64,000 nucleotides of DNA, taken from contig NZ_CAJNBK010000021.1 in the NCBI RefSeq assembly GCF_905220975.1, forward strand, positions 1-64,000, in the 5' to 3' direction. A program made the translations under genes and the position numbers. The first letter of the stretch is position 1; each line of letters opens with the position of its first letter. Origin of the DNA: Paraburkholderia haematera (GTDB lineage Bacteria > Pseudomonadota > Gammaproteobacteria > Burkholderiales > Burkholderiaceae). The notes beneath the pieces are model-generated. The model was not told where the DNA came from. It saw only the letters and a program-made list of their open reading frames with translations, and made no database searches. Below are positions 1-8,590 of the stretch, piece after piece.

Positions 1-47
1 AGCTCAGGATCGGGTTTCACTCGTTTGTTGCGTTTCGCTACGGTCAT
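1..47 (-). CDS. N-terminal fragment of an unidentified gene, cut by window edge
   Basis: Fifteen codons are visible on the minus strand, starting MTVAKRNKRVKPD and running off the window. An AGGAG ribosome binding site lies six bases upstream of the ATG, which is the reason for calling it a real start. The visible residues are very basic. There is too little sequence to assign a function. Confidence 0.4.
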   Translation of the reverse strand, partial: MTVAKRNKRVKPDPE

Positions 48-150
48 CGTCGCTCCTGTTACTGACAGTCTCCTGCCAAATGACCGTTTACACAAAACTA
101 ATTACACCCTCGTGCCGCCCCGCACAGGGGCAACGCTAATAAACCACTAA

Positions 151-198
151 CAAAGCAAGGAAAGGCCAAAAAATCAAAGCAAGGAAAGGCCAAAAAAT
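151..198. repeat. Perfect tandem duplication of a 24-bp unit
   Basis: Two identical 24-base copies (151-174 and 175-198) sit side by side in the intergenic stretch between the edge gene and the alcohol dehydrogenase. Each starts CAAAGCAAGG and ends CCAAAAAAT. The unit is purine-rich and far more AT-rich than its surroundings. It looks like a recent slippage duplication; no function is evident. Confidence 0.85.
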
Positions 199-268
199 CC
201 AGATCAAGAAAAACCCTTGCCTGCAAGGCACCCAACCCCACCGAGCGCCGCACAGGCAAAAACCCAAA

Positions 269-1321
269 TCACTTCCGCATGGAATCCACATCAACCACAA
301 ACCGATACTTAACATCACTCTTCAGCATCCGTTCGAAAGCCTCATTGATCCCCTGCATAGGAATCACTTCAATATCCGAAGTAATCCCATGCTCCCCACA
401 GAAATCGAGCATCTCCTGCGTCTCGGCAATCCCGCCAATCAACGAACCAGCCAGCCGGCGACGCTTGAAAATCAGATTGAACACCTGCGGCGACGGATGA
501 TCGTGCTCCGGCGCACCGACCAGCGTCATCGTCCCATCACGCTTCAGCAGATTCAAAAACGGATTCAAATCATGCTGCGCAGCAACGGTATTCAAAATGA
601 AATCGAAGCTGTTGACATGGGCTCCCATTTCTTCAGCATTCTTCGAAATGACAACCTCATGCGCACCAAGCCGCTTCGCATCTTCAATCTTCGACGGCGA
701 CGTCGTAAACAACACGACATGCGCGCCCATCGCGCGAGCCAATTTCACGCCCATGTGACCCAGGCCGCCAAGACCGACAATCCCGACCTTCTTGCCAGGA
801 CCCGCACCCCACGTGCGCAGCGGCGAATACGTCGTGATACCCGCGCAGAGCAAAGGCGCCACACCCGCCGGGTCGAGATTCTCCGGCACCCGCAGCGTGA
901 ATTCTTCATCCACCACCAGCTGCGTCGAATAACCGCCGTAAGTGTTTTGACCGTCAACCCGGTCCGCACCGTTGTACGTGCCGACAAAACCGTTCTCGCA
1001 ATACTGCTCGAGACCCTCTTCGCAACTGGCACACGTACGGCACGAATCGACCAGGCAGCCCACGCCCACCAGATCGCCTACCTTGTACTTCGTCACGTCT
1101 GGACCAACCGCCGTGACGCGGCCGACAATTTCATGACCCGGCACCACCGGAAACACCGTGTTCTTCCATTCATTGCGCGCCTGATGCAAGTCGGAATGGC
1201 ACACGCCGCAAAAGAGGACGTCCATCTGCACGTCATGGGCGCGTAACGCGCGGCGCTGGATTTCGAATGGGGCGAGCGGCGCGGTAGCGTCAGTCGCTGC
1301 ATAGGCATAAGTCGTGCTCAT
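269..1321 (-). CDS. Zinc-dependent NAD(P) alcohol dehydrogenase, CAD/YahK-like
   Basis: A 350-residue medium-chain dehydrogenase that should reduce aldehydes to alcohols or the reverse, in the cytoplasm. Catalytic zinc ligands are visible as Cys38 in CGVCHSDLH, His63 in PGHE and Cys159. The structural zinc site is Cys94, Cys97, Cys100 and Cys108. A Rossmann motif GLGGLG is at 183-188. This architecture matches the cinnamyl-alcohol dehydrogenase/YahK group. The open frame runs 47 codons further upstream, but the ATG at 1321 has a GGAG site and begins where family members begin. An AraC-type regulator is divergent and probably controls it. The physiological substrate cannot be read from sequence. 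Confidence 0.92.
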   Translation of the reverse strand: MSTTYAYAATDATAPLAPFEIQRRALRAHDVQMDVLFCGVCHSDLHQARNEWKNTVFPVVPGHEIVGRVTAVGPDVTKYKVGDLVGVGCLVDSCRTCASCEEGLEQYCENGFVGTYNGADRVDGQNTYGGYSTQLVVDEEFTLRVPENLDPAGVAPLLCAGITTYSPLRTWGAGPGKKVGIVGLGGLGHMGVKLARAMGAHVVLFTTSPSKIEDAKRLGAHEVVISKNAEEMGAHVNSFDFILNTVAAQHDLNPFLNLLKRDGTMTLVGAPEHDHPSPQVFNLIFKRRRLAGSLIGGIAETQEMLDFCGEHGITSDIEVIPMQGINEAFERMLKSDVKYRFVVDVDSMRK

Positions 1322-1641
1322 GGGTAGCTCCAGCAAAGAGGGTGATGTCGCAAGGCGCCGACGATTGGCGACGCGTGTCGCCAATACGGCTAAACCCTGT
1401 TGTGAACCGGGATCACGGCGCAAGCGGTGGTCGACGTATTCACCGAAAAAGTGAACGGACAACCGAGCCCGGCGCGGCGCGGAAAATGTTGATCCGGCAG
1501 GGTTCCCATAGTAGAAGCCGGGAGCGAACCGGGGAATACCCGAAAGTCTTGAAGATTTGCCTAAAACTCCTGGCGGTGAGCGCAGTAGGTCGTTTGATGC
1601 TAAATTTCAAGCATTATTCTCTTGCGCGTCACTATACCGTC
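1322..1641. promoter_or_regulatory. Divergent promoter region between adh and araC-type gene
   Basis: This 320-base gap separates the two divergent start codons. It contains an inverted repeat ATGCT-N8-AGCAT at 1597-1614, about 30 bases before the regulator start, in a locally AT-rich patch. That is a reasonable place for a regulator site. I could not fix -35/-10 elements with confidence. Confidence 0.4.
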
Positions 1642-2655
1642 ATGTCAACCCGTTCCGTTGAACCCACATCGATCGATGGCGACCCAGTCGATGGAAAGCC
1701 CGTCGATCGCGCTCCATTCGATCCTGCCCAGCAACGTCTGCTCGAATTGTTCGACGCGCTCGCGCCCAACCCCGGCATCACGCGTTCGAGCGTGGAAGGC
1801 GTCAATCTGATGCGGGCCAATACTCCGATGCCGCGTCTGCCCGTGATGTACGAGCCGAGCATCGTGATCGTCTGCCAGGGACGCAAGCGCGGTTATCTCG
1901 GTGATCAGGTGTTCCAGTACGACGCGCAGCAGTACCTGGTGCTGTCGGTGCCGCTGCCCTTCGAATGCGAAACCGAGGCGAGCCCGGAAGTGCCGTTCCT
2001 CGGCATCTCGGTGCGTATCGATCTGACCATGGTGGCCGAGTTGCTGATGGCGCTGAATGAAACGCAGGGCGCCGCGCAGAAGGAGCCGCTCGGCATCTAT
2101 TCGACGCCGCTCGATCCGGCCTTGAGCAATGCCGTGCAGCGTTTGATAGAGACGTTAGCCTCTCCGCTCGACGCGCGCATTCTCGCGCCTGGCGTGGTGC
2201 GCGAAATCTGTTATCGGGTGTTGACGGGCGAGCAGGGCGACGCGATTCGCGCGGCGCTCACGCATCAGAATCATTTCGGCCGCATCGCCAAGGCGCTACG
2301 GCGAATCCACGCCGACTATCACGGCCAGCTCGATGTCGATACGCTCGCTTCTGAAGCGGGCATGAGCCTCGCCGTCTTTCATGCGCAATTCAAGGCCGTA
2401 ACGGCAACTTCGCCGATGCAATACGTGAAGACCACGCGTTTGCATCACGCGCGTTTGCTGATGGTGCAGGACGGTTTGAATGCCGGCGCGGCCGCGGCGC
2501 GCGTCGGTTACGAAAGCGCCTCGCAATTCAGCCGCGAGTTCAAGCGGCTGTTCGGCCTGAGCCCGGTCGATGAAGTCAAGCGCATGCGCAGCTTGTACGA
2601 TGCGCCGCCGCCACGGGTAGTCAAACCGGTCGCGCGTTACGTGACCGCGGTCTAG
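1642..2655 (+). CDS. AraC-family regulator with AraC_N domain (YqhC-like)
   Basis: A 337-residue transcription factor. Residues about 50-200 match the AraC_N type sensor domain (stretches MYEPSIVIVCQGRK and YLVLSVPLPFECE). The last 100 residues hold two helix-turn-helix motifs (LASEAGMSLAVFHAQFK and AARVGYESASQFSREFKRLFG). E. coli YqhC has the same architecture and activates the adjacent aldehyde reductase gene yqhD. By analogy I infer that this protein controls the divergent alcohol dehydrogenase, perhaps in response to reactive aldehydes. The reading frame is open 100 codons upstream, but that part is low-complexity and unlike the family, so the ATG at 1642 is preferred. Confidence 0.88.
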   Translation: MSTRSVEPTSIDGDPVDGKPVDRAPFDPAQQRLLELFDALAPNPGITRSSVEGVNLMRANTPMPRLPVMYEPSIVIVCQGRKRGYLGDQVFQYDAQQYLVLSVPLPFECETEASPEVPFLGISVRIDLTMVAELLMALNETQGAAQKEPLGIYSTPLDPALSNAVQRLIETLASPLDARILAPGVVREICYRVLTGEQGDAIRAALTHQNHFGRIAKALRRIHADYHGQLDVDTLASEAGMSLAVFHAQFKAVTATSPMQYVKTTRLHHARLLMVQDGLNAGAAAARVGYESASQFSREFKRLFGLSPVDEVKRMRSLYDAPPPRVVKPVARYVTAV

Positions 2656-2686
2656 GCGCACGCGTGCCGGCAGCGTTATCGACGCG

Positions 2687-3460
2687 TCATAACCCGCTGA
2701 ACCAGTTGTACCCCTGGTCTTCCCAATAGCCGCCGGGGTTCGTGTTGGTCACGAAAATTGCCGCGATGTGCTTCGGATTCTTGAAGCCCAGTTTGGTCGG
2801 CACGCGCAGCTTCAGCGGGTAGCCATATTTGGCCGGCAGCGGCGCGTCGCGGAAATCGAGCGTCAGTTGGGTTTGCGGATGCAAGGCCGTCGCCATGTCG
2901 AGGCTCGAGTAGTAACGGTCCGCGCATTTGAAGCCGACATAGCGGGCGCTCAGATCGGCGCCAATGCGTTCGAGGAACGTGCGAAACGGCACGCCTCGCC
3001 ATTGCCCGATCGCACTCCATCCTTCAATGCAGATATGCCGCGTAATCTGTGAAGCCTGTGGCAAGGCGCGCAGTTGATCGAGCGTCCACGTGCGCTTGTC
3101 CGACACCAAACCGGACACTTCCAGTTGATACGTCGAACCGTCGATATCCGGCGCGTCGAACTCCGGATAGAACGCGTTGAAGGGGAACGGGTCGGTGATC
3201 TCGCTCGCCGAATAAGTGGGCGCGAGCTTGTTGCGATCGAACAGCCATCCTTGCACGCGATCGTTCCAGCGTGACATGGCCCACAACACCTTGTCGACTG
3301 AATCGCCGTCCTGCATGTTGCAACCCGAGAGCATCGCCAGCGCGCCGATCGAAAGCGATGAGCGCAGGAACAGGCGCCGCTGCAGGCGTTCGATTTGCGG
3401 TTTGTGGTCGGCGAGAACAATGTGTGTGCTGCGCGAGTCCTTGCGTTCTGGTTCGCTCAT
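2687..3460 (-). CDS. YedY/MsrP-like molybdopterin oxidoreductase
   Basis: A 257-residue protein of the sulfite-oxidase fold family. The core spans about residues 95-255. Cys144 in HICIEGWSAIGQW is the expected molybdenum ligand. The N-terminus has a twin-arginine-like RRLFLRS segment at 28-34, a short hydrophobic stretch and a lipobox-like LSGC with Cys47, so export and lipid anchoring are plausible. It overlaps the upstream cytochrome b gene by four bases (ATGA), implying translational coupling. The pair resembles MsrPQ in logic, but the membrane partner is a cytochrome b561-type protein rather than a clear MsrQ. The substrate is unknown. Confidence 0.88.
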   Translation of the reverse strand: MSEPERKDSRSTHIVLADHKPQIERLQRRLFLRSSLSIGALAMLSGCNMQDGDSVDKVLWAMSRWNDRVQGWLFDRNKLAPTYSASEITDPFPFNAFYPEFDAPDIDGSTYQLEVSGLVSDKRTWTLDQLRALPQASQITRHICIEGWSAIGQWRGVPFRTFLERIGADLSARYVGFKCADRYYSSLDMATALHPQTQLTLDFRDAPLPAKYGYPLKLRVPTKLGFKNPKHIAAIFVTNTNPGGYWEDQGYNWFSGL

Positions 3461-4089
3461 GCCTCGCTCCTGTCGTGCGTGGCGAATCGGGCGCGGCCGG
3501 TCAACATCGGCAGAAGCGTGCGCGGCACCAGCAGCACCAGCGCCAGATGCACGACAACAAAACCGACCATACCCGCCATCGCGACAAAATGCACGCGGCG
3601 CGCGAAATCAAAGCCGCCGAATAGCGCGGTAAGCCACGAGAATTGCACCGGTTTCCAGATCGAGAGTCCCGAGGCGACCAGCAGCACGCCAAGAAACAAC
3701 ACGAACAGATAGAGCGCGCGCTGCACCGCGTTGTATTTGCCGGTATCGTGCGGCAGCTTGAACCGCATCGCCAATGCGGCATCGTGTACGACATCGCGCG
3801 GATAGACGGGCAGGAGCTTGCGCCGAAAATGCCCACGTCCGATGCCATACGCCAGATACAGCAGGCCGTTCGCGCACAGCAGCCACATCGCTGCGAAATG
3901 CCATGCGATCGAACCGCCCAGCCAGCCGCCGACAGTCGCCCACACCGGAAATTTGAATGGAAAGAAGGGCGATGCGTTGTAGATCGCCCAGCCGCTCATC
4001 ACCATGCAGACCATCGCAAAAGCGTTGATCCAGTGCGTGATTCGTACGACGAATGGGTGGACGATAAAGGGCGCTTGCGGTTCGGGCAT
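3457..4089 (-). CDS. Cytochrome b561-domain membrane protein
   Basis: A 210-residue integral membrane protein with four or five hydrophobic segments and histidines placed for heme b. Examples are RITHWINAF near residue 20, SIAWHFAAMWLL near 65, RRVHFVAMAG near 165 and FVVVHLALVLLVP near 180. It belongs to the nickel-hydrogenase/formate dehydrogenase cytochrome b-like group. Its stop overlaps the start of the molybdoprotein gene, so it most likely passes electrons from the quinone pool to that enzyme, or the reverse. The partnership is inferred from gene order. Confidence 0.85.
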   Translation of the reverse strand: MPEPQAPFIVHPFVVRITHWINAFAMVCMVMSGWAIYNASPFFPFKFPVWATVGGWLGGSIAWHFAAMWLLCANGLLYLAYGIGRGHFRRKLLPVYPRDVVHDAALAMRFKLPHDTGKYNAVQRALYLFVLFLGVLLVASGLSIWKPVQFSWLTALFGGFDFARRVHFVAMAGMVGFVVVHLALVLLVPRTLLPMLTGRARFATHDRSEA

Positions 4090-4187
4090 GGTGAGCGGTG
4101 ATGAGACAAAGAAAAATCGGACGACCGCGCCATCGAGGCACGCGGCTGTCCGAGCGGCTGAAACGCGAACGGTTGAAACGCGCCGTA

Positions 4188-4820
4188 TTACATCGGCGGC
4201 GTTAAACCGTGCTCGCCGGCCGAGATGAAATTCGCCGCCATGGTGCCGTCGGCTTCTTTATGGGCGAACAGCACGACCTTCGCGCCCGGCACCAGCAGCG
4301 AGCGGTCACCCGGTTCGAGGGCGACGATAGGCACGTCTTGCGGAATCACGATCTTCTTTTCGCCGTCCTTGTACTTGACGGTGATCGTGCGGCCGTTGCT
4401 GACCACGAGAGAACCCACCGTGCCGTTGGTCATTGTGCTGTTCGAGCCGAGGTCCCACGGGCGATGACCTTCGCCGGAGCCACGCATGCTGGCCGGGAAG
4501 ACGTGCACTTCGAGCGCTTTCAGCGTGCCGTCAGGCTGCGGGATCGCGGCGGTGCCGACGTAGCTGTCCGGCTTGATGTCGTTCACATTGGCGAGCGCGA
4601 CGCCGCGAATCGGCGTGTCGTTGGCGAGCTTCACGTCGACGTCCCGGCCGTCGCGCGTGTGGACTTTGAGCACGTCGCCCGAAAGCGCCGTCACCGTGCC
4701 GCGTACGCCCGTGGGCGGGGCGCTCTGGGCTTGTGCGGCGGATGCTGCGGCAAACAGCGAGGCAGCGACGAGCGCGGGGGCGACGATGGCGCGCATCGCG
4801 TTAGCGGAAACAATCTTCAT
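4188..4820 (-). CDS. Exported DUF5666-type protein
   Basis: A 210-residue protein with a Sec signal peptide (residues 1 to about 32, ending ASAAQAQ). The mature part has small beta-rich repeats of the DUF5666 kind: GVRGTVTALSGDVLKVHTRDG and later GTVGSLVVSNGRTITVKYKDG. Each has the G-V-x-S/A-x-x-G pattern typical of an OB-like fold. The ATG at 4820 is chosen because it begins the signal peptide; upstream codons do not look coding. It is divergent from a metal-type two-component system with a CusR-like box between them, so it is probably a target. The biochemical role of DUF5666 proteins is unknown. Confidence 0.82.
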   Translation of the reverse strand: MKIVSANAMRAIVAPALVAASLFAAASAAQAQSAPPTGVRGTVTALSGDVLKVHTRDGRDVDVKLANDTPIRGVALANVNDIKPDSYVGTAAIPQPDGTLKALEVHVFPASMRGSGEGHRPWDLGSNSTMTNGTVGSLVVSNGRTITVKYKDGEKKIVIPQDVPIVALEPGDRSLLVPGAKVVLFAHKEADGTMAANFISAGEHGLTPPM

Positions 4821-4891
4821 GAGTCTGCTCTGGGTGGGTGAAGGATAGGGGCAGATTAGGCGCGCGAGTGGCTCCGCAAAGTGACGGACGG

Positions 4892-4907
4892 ATGACAAAA
4901 ACGTCAT
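4892..4907. promoter_or_regulatory. Candidate CusR/CopR-like operator
   Basis: An inverted repeat ATGAC-N6-GTCAT lies between the DUF5666 gene and the divergent response regulator gene. It follows the known CusR box pattern TGACAA-N2-TTGTCA at most positions. Its place, about 70 bases before one start and 100 before the other, suits autoregulation and control of both units. Identification rests on similarity only. Confidence 0.5.
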
Positions 4908-5004
4908 GAACGGAGCGGCGCGGCCACGTAGAATGGCCCGCATATCCACGTCCACATTCATGACCCGCGCCCACGGCGGCGCCCGGGTTGGAAAGAACAG
5001 ATCC

Positions 5005-5676
5005 ATGAGCATCCTCGTCATCGAAGACGATCCGAAAACCGGCGACTACCTGAAAAAGGGGCTGCGCGAAAGCGGCTACGCGGTCGACCTCGCGCGCACC
5101 GGCACGGACGGCCTGCATATGGCGCTCGAACACGCTTACGACCTCGTGGTGCTGGACGTGATGCTGCCCGGCATCGACGGTTGGGAAATCATGCGTGCGT
5201 TGCGGGCGCGGCGCGATCTGCCTGTCATATTCCTGACCGCGCGCGATCACGTCAGCGACCGCATCCGCGGCCTCGAACTCGGCGCCGACGATTACCTCGT
5301 CAAACCGTTCTCTTTCACCGAGCTGGTATTGCGCATCCGCACGTTGCTGCGTCGTGGCGTGATCCGCGAGAGCGACGTGTTCGAGATTGCCGACCTCAAG
5401 CTGGACGTTTTGCGCCGCAAGGTCACGCGCGAAGGCGTCGAGATTCCGCTGACCAACAAGGAATTCATGCTGCTGCATCTGCTGGTGCGCCGGCAGGGCG
5501 AAGCGCTATCGCGCACGCAGATCGCCTCGGAAGTGTGGGATATGAACTTCGACAGCGACACCAATGTGGTCGATGTCGCCATCAAACGGCTGCGCGCCAA
5601 GATTGATCATCCGTTTGAAAAGAAGCTGATTCATACGGTGCGCAGCATCGGCTATACCTTCGGCGACAGCTCATGA
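5005..5676 (+). CDS. OmpR-family response regulator, heavy-metal type
   Basis: A 223-residue two-component regulator. The receiver domain occupies residues 1-115, with acidic pocket Asp8-Asp9, phospho-acceptor Asp51 in VVLDVMLPG and the conserved lysine in DYLVKPF. The C-terminal winged helix (about 125-220) ends with the usual VRSIGYTF. The sequence groups with CusR/CopR/IrlR regulators of copper or zinc resistance. The ATG at 5005 starts the receiver fold exactly; upstream codons are not family-like. Its stop overlaps the kinase start (ATGA). The inducing metal cannot be determined, and no efflux genes are adjacent. Confidence 0.93.
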   Translation: MSILVIEDDPKTGDYLKKGLRESGYAVDLARTGTDGLHMALEHAYDLVVLDVMLPGIDGWEIMRALRARRDLPVIFLTARDHVSDRIRGLELGADDYLVKPFSFTELVLRIRTLLRRGVIRESDVFEIADLKLDVLRRKVTREGVEIPLTNKEFMLLHLLVRRQGEALSRTQIASEVWDMNFDSDTNVVDVAIKRLRAKIDHPFEKKLIHTVRSIGYTFGDSS

Positions 5677-7073
5677 AACTGTGGACTGACCGTTCGTTGA
5701 CGGCTCGCACCACTGTGCTGTTCGCCGCGATCGCGTGCGTGGTGATCGGCACGCTGGGCGCGTATTTCTATCACTCCGCGCAGCTGTCTTTGCAGCGCCG
5801 CGCGGACGTGGTACTCACGGGCCGTGTCGAGCATTTCAGCCGCATCGTGCGCGATCTTTATTCGGTGAGCGAATTGAAGAGCAGGCCTTTGCTGTTCGAG
5901 GGCATGCTCGGCGCGGAGGCGGACGTGCTGCTGTTTCGCCGTCCAGGCGAGGCACCGTTTATCGACGTGAATCCTGGAAACATCGCGGTGCCTGCTCTGG
6001 AGGCCGGCGCGGAGAACCGGTTGCCGACGCTCCCGGATATCCGCGAGACCCGGTTGCCGGACGGCGTGCCGGTTCATTGGGCGATCGCCACCGTCAAAGC
6101 ACGCGAGGACGGTAGCGAGGTGGAAGTGATTGCCGCGCACCCGATGACGCAGGAAGTGCGGATGCTGGCCGCGTATCGCAATCGCATCGTGTTGGCTACG
6201 CTCATCGGCATGCTGGCCGCGACGCTGCTCGCCTACTACGTGTTGCGCCGCGCGTTACGGCCGGTGCGCGAGATCGCCACGCGGGCGGCGCAGATCAGTC
6301 CGGCGAGTTTGTCGGTGCGTCTCGACAGCGAGGCCGCGCCGGTTGAATTGCGCCAGCTCACGCACGCCTTCAACGCCATGCTCGACCGTCTTGCCGACGG
6401 CTATCAGCGCCTCTCGCAATTTTCCGCCGATCTGGCGCACGAGATTCGTACGCCTGTGGGAGCCTTGATCGGTCAGACGCAGGTGACGCTCGCCAAACCG
6501 CGCGACGTCGACGAATATCAGCAATTGCTCGAATCGAATCTCGAAGAGCTGGGCCGTTTGAGCCACATCGCGGAAAACATTCTGTTTCTCGCGCATGCGG
6601 ATCATGCGGCGCTGTCCATCGACCGTGAGCCGGTCGATCTGCACGACGAACTCGTCAGGATCGCAGACTATTTTGAAGGCCCTGCCGACGAGCGCGGTAT
6701 GCGCTTTACCGTTGAAGCTCAGGGTGTGGTGTCGGTCAATCCGATGCTGTGCCGGCGGGCGATCAACAATCTCGTCGTCAATGCGGTGCGGTACGGCACG
6801 AACGATACGGTTGTGCGTTTGAGCGGCACACAGGACGAACGGGGCGCGACGGTGGTGGTGGAAAACGACGGCGCGCCGATTCCCGACGAGCAACTGAACC
6901 GCCTGTTCGACCGCTTCTACCGCGCGGATGCGGCGCGCAGCGCGTTCACGGAATCGAGCGGGCTGGGGCTCGCAATCGTCAGCGCGATCATGCAACTGCA
7001 CGGCGGCACCGCGCGCGTGGTGTGCCCGGTGCCGGGCGTGGTGCGCTTCGAATTGCGCTTTCCGGGCGCTTGA
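5673..7073 (+). CDS. Heavy-metal-type sensor histidine kinase
   Basis: A 466-residue membrane kinase coupled to the preceding regulator by an ATGA overlap. A first transmembrane helix lies at about 12-33 and a second at about 168-190, bracketing a periplasmic sensor of about 135 residues. A HAMP domain follows. The phospho-accepting His256 is in LAHEIRTP. The N box (NNLVVNAVRYG) and G box (SSGLGLAIV) mark the ATPase domain. The size and order are those of CusS/IrlS. It should phosphorylate the regulator encoded upstream. I see no obvious metal-binding His/Met cluster in the sensor, so the signal is uncertain. Confidence 0.92.
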   Translation: MKLWTDRSLTARTTVLFAAIACVVIGTLGAYFYHSAQLSLQRRADVVLTGRVEHFSRIVRDLYSVSELKSRPLLFEGMLGAEADVLLFRRPGEAPFIDVNPGNIAVPALEAGAENRLPTLPDIRETRLPDGVPVHWAIATVKAREDGSEVEVIAAHPMTQEVRMLAAYRNRIVLATLIGMLAATLLAYYVLRRALRPVREIATRAAQISPASLSVRLDSEAAPVELRQLTHAFNAMLDRLADGYQRLSQFSADLAHEIRTPVGALIGQTQVTLAKPRDVDEYQQLLESNLEELGRLSHIAENILFLAHADHAALSIDREPVDLHDELVRIADYFEGPADERGMRFTVEAQGVVSVNPMLCRRAINNLVVNAVRYGTNDTVVRLSGTQDERGATVVVENDGAPIPDEQLNRLFDRFYRADAARSAFTESSGLGLAIVSAIMQLHGGTARVVCPVPGVVRFELRFPGA

Positions 7074-7121
7074 TTGTCCGCGCGTCCGCGCGGGTTCAAT
7101 GCGCGGTCAATCCCGGCCGCT

Positions 7122-7463
7122 TCAAACCTTCTTCAGATACTCGGCCTTCAGCATGAAGTTGCCTGCGTCCATCTTGCAGTCCACTTCATGATCGCCGCCC
7201 ACGAGGCGAATGCTCTTCACCTTGGTGCCCATTTTCAGCGTGATCGACGAGCCTTTCACTTTCAGGTCCTTGATCAGCACCACCGCGTCGCCGTCGGCCA
7301 GCGGATTGCCGTTGGCGTCCTTGACGATGCGTTCGTCGGCCTCGTCAGCGCTTGCGGCGGCGGCTATCGGCCATTCGTGCGCGCAATCGGGGCAGACGTA
7401 ATTTTCACCGTCCGGGTATGTATTTTCCATCGCGCATTGCGGGCAGGCGGGAATCGTCGACAT
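7122..7463 (-). CDS. yjdM: YjdM (PhnA-like) zinc-ribbon protein
   Basis: A 113-residue protein with an N-terminal zinc ribbon (CPQC near residue 8 and CPDC near 26) and a C-terminal SH3-like PhnA domain from GNPLADGDAVVLIKDLKVKGSS to the end. The length matches E. coli YjdM (about 111). Once linked to phosphonate use as PhnA, the family's function is not settled. The ATG at 7463 has a GGAAAG site and begins the zinc ribbon directly; the longer frame upstream is non-coding. It stands alone, convergent with the kinase gene. Confidence 0.9.
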   Translation of the reverse strand: MSTIPACPQCAMENTYPDGENYVCPDCAHEWPIAAAASADEADERIVKDANGNPLADGDAVVLIKDLKVKGSSITLKMGTKVKSIRLVGGDHEVDCKMDAGNFMLKAEYLKKV

Positions 7464-7683
7464 GATTTTCTTTCCAGACCGCGGCGCACCGCGGAAAACG
7501 TCAGGGATAAATTCAGGGCCGGCGAGTATAGCGGACGTTGACCAAGCAGCAGTCACCCTGTGAACGGGAAGCTGTTTTAGCGCAAACCGGTAATGGCGAT
7601 ACCGGGATGATTGCGCAACTGGTTGCGGCGGCGCTTCGCCGATACGATGAAAGCCTCTCATCCCAACCGCCAGGACAACCGCT

Positions 7684-8007
7684 ATGAAACGCTTCCATAT
7701 CGCTTTGGCCGTCACCAGCCTCGAAGCTTCCATCGAAGATTACACCCGCCGTCTCGATCAACCGCCCACCGCGGTCGTACCCGGCCGTTACGCGATGTGG
7801 CGCACCGATCTGCTCAACTTTTCGATCAACGAGATGCCGGATAAGGGTGGGCAGCTTCGGCACGTCGGCTTCGAGGACGATGCGGTAGAAGGGTACTCGA
7901 GCAGCAAGGACGTGAATGGGCTCGAATGGGAGCTGTTTTCGGTAGAGGAGCAGGACCGGCGTATCGTCAGCACATACGGCGAGGCGGTGCGGACCGACAA
8001 AGGCTGA
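7684..8007 (+). CDS. VOC-superfamily (glyoxalase-like) protein
   Basis: A 107-residue single-module protein beginning MKRFHIALAVTSLEASIEDYTRRL, the typical opening of vicinal oxygen chelate domains. It continues with LLNFSINEMP, LRHVGFEDD and a final NGLEWELFSVEEQ. Single-module members normally dimerise to form a metal site; the candidate ligands are His5, His near residue 60 and the Glu of LEWELF. An AGGA site precedes the ATG. The substrate is unknown. It is divergent from yjdM with no clear functional link. Confidence 0.82.
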   Translation: MKRFHIALAVTSLEASIEDYTRRLDQPPTAVVPGRYAMWRTDLLNFSINEMPDKGGQLRHVGFEDDAVEGYSSSKDVNGLEWELFSVEEQDRRIVSTYGEAVRTDKG

Positions 8008-8212
8008 CGCGCCTTTCTGCCTGGATGCAGCCCGAATGCCGGTATTTGAGGCTGCCGGGTGCGGCCCTATGCGGCCCGGATGCACACGGGCGCGGCTTCC
8101 CGAACACCGCCCTATACTTGCAGAGTGCCTGACGAGCAAATGCCCTTCACAACGCTTTGTCGGCCGCTGCAAAGCGGATCCGGTGTCCCCACTTCACCCA
8201 AGGAGTCGCGCC

Positions 8213-8515
8213 ATGGTCAAACTTGCCCTGTACGTTCGTCTTGAAGCCAAACCCGGCAAGGAAAAGGATGTCGAGGCCTTTTTGCTGAGCGGCTTGCCGC
8301 TCGTCGAGGAGGAGCCCGCCACTACGGCATGGTTTGGTCTGAAGCTGGGCGCGTCCACGTACGGCATCTTCGACGCCTTCCCGGACGAAGCGGGCCGTGA
8401 GGCGCATCTGAACGGCAAGGTGGCCGCCGCGCTGATGGCGAAGGCCGGTGAGTTGTTCGCCACGCCGCCCAGCATCCAGAAGGTCGACGTGCTGGCGTCC
8501 AAACTGCCGGGCTGA
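8213..8515 (+). CDS. Antibiotic-biosynthesis-monooxygenase (ABM) family protein
   Basis: A 100-residue cofactor-free monooxygenase-like protein. It shows the YgiN/ABM ferredoxin-like pattern: VRLEAKPGKEKDVEAFLLSG, a central TTAWFGLKLG strand and YGIFDAFPDEAGREAHLNG. A strong AAGGAG site sits nine bases before the ATG at 8213, which decides the start inside a longer open frame. Family members act on quinones or aromatic polyketides, but many have no known substrate. It is probably monocistronic. Confidence 0.85.
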   Translation: MVKLALYVRLEAKPGKEKDVEAFLLSGLPLVEEEPATTAWFGLKLGASTYGIFDAFPDEAGREAHLNGKVAAALMAKAGELFATPPSIQKVDVLASKLPG

Positions 8516-8590
8516 TTGAGCGCCTAATCCTCCGAAACGGCGCGGCCCTTTCAACTATCTTCAACAGTCGAAAACCGCCGCGCCCCGGCG

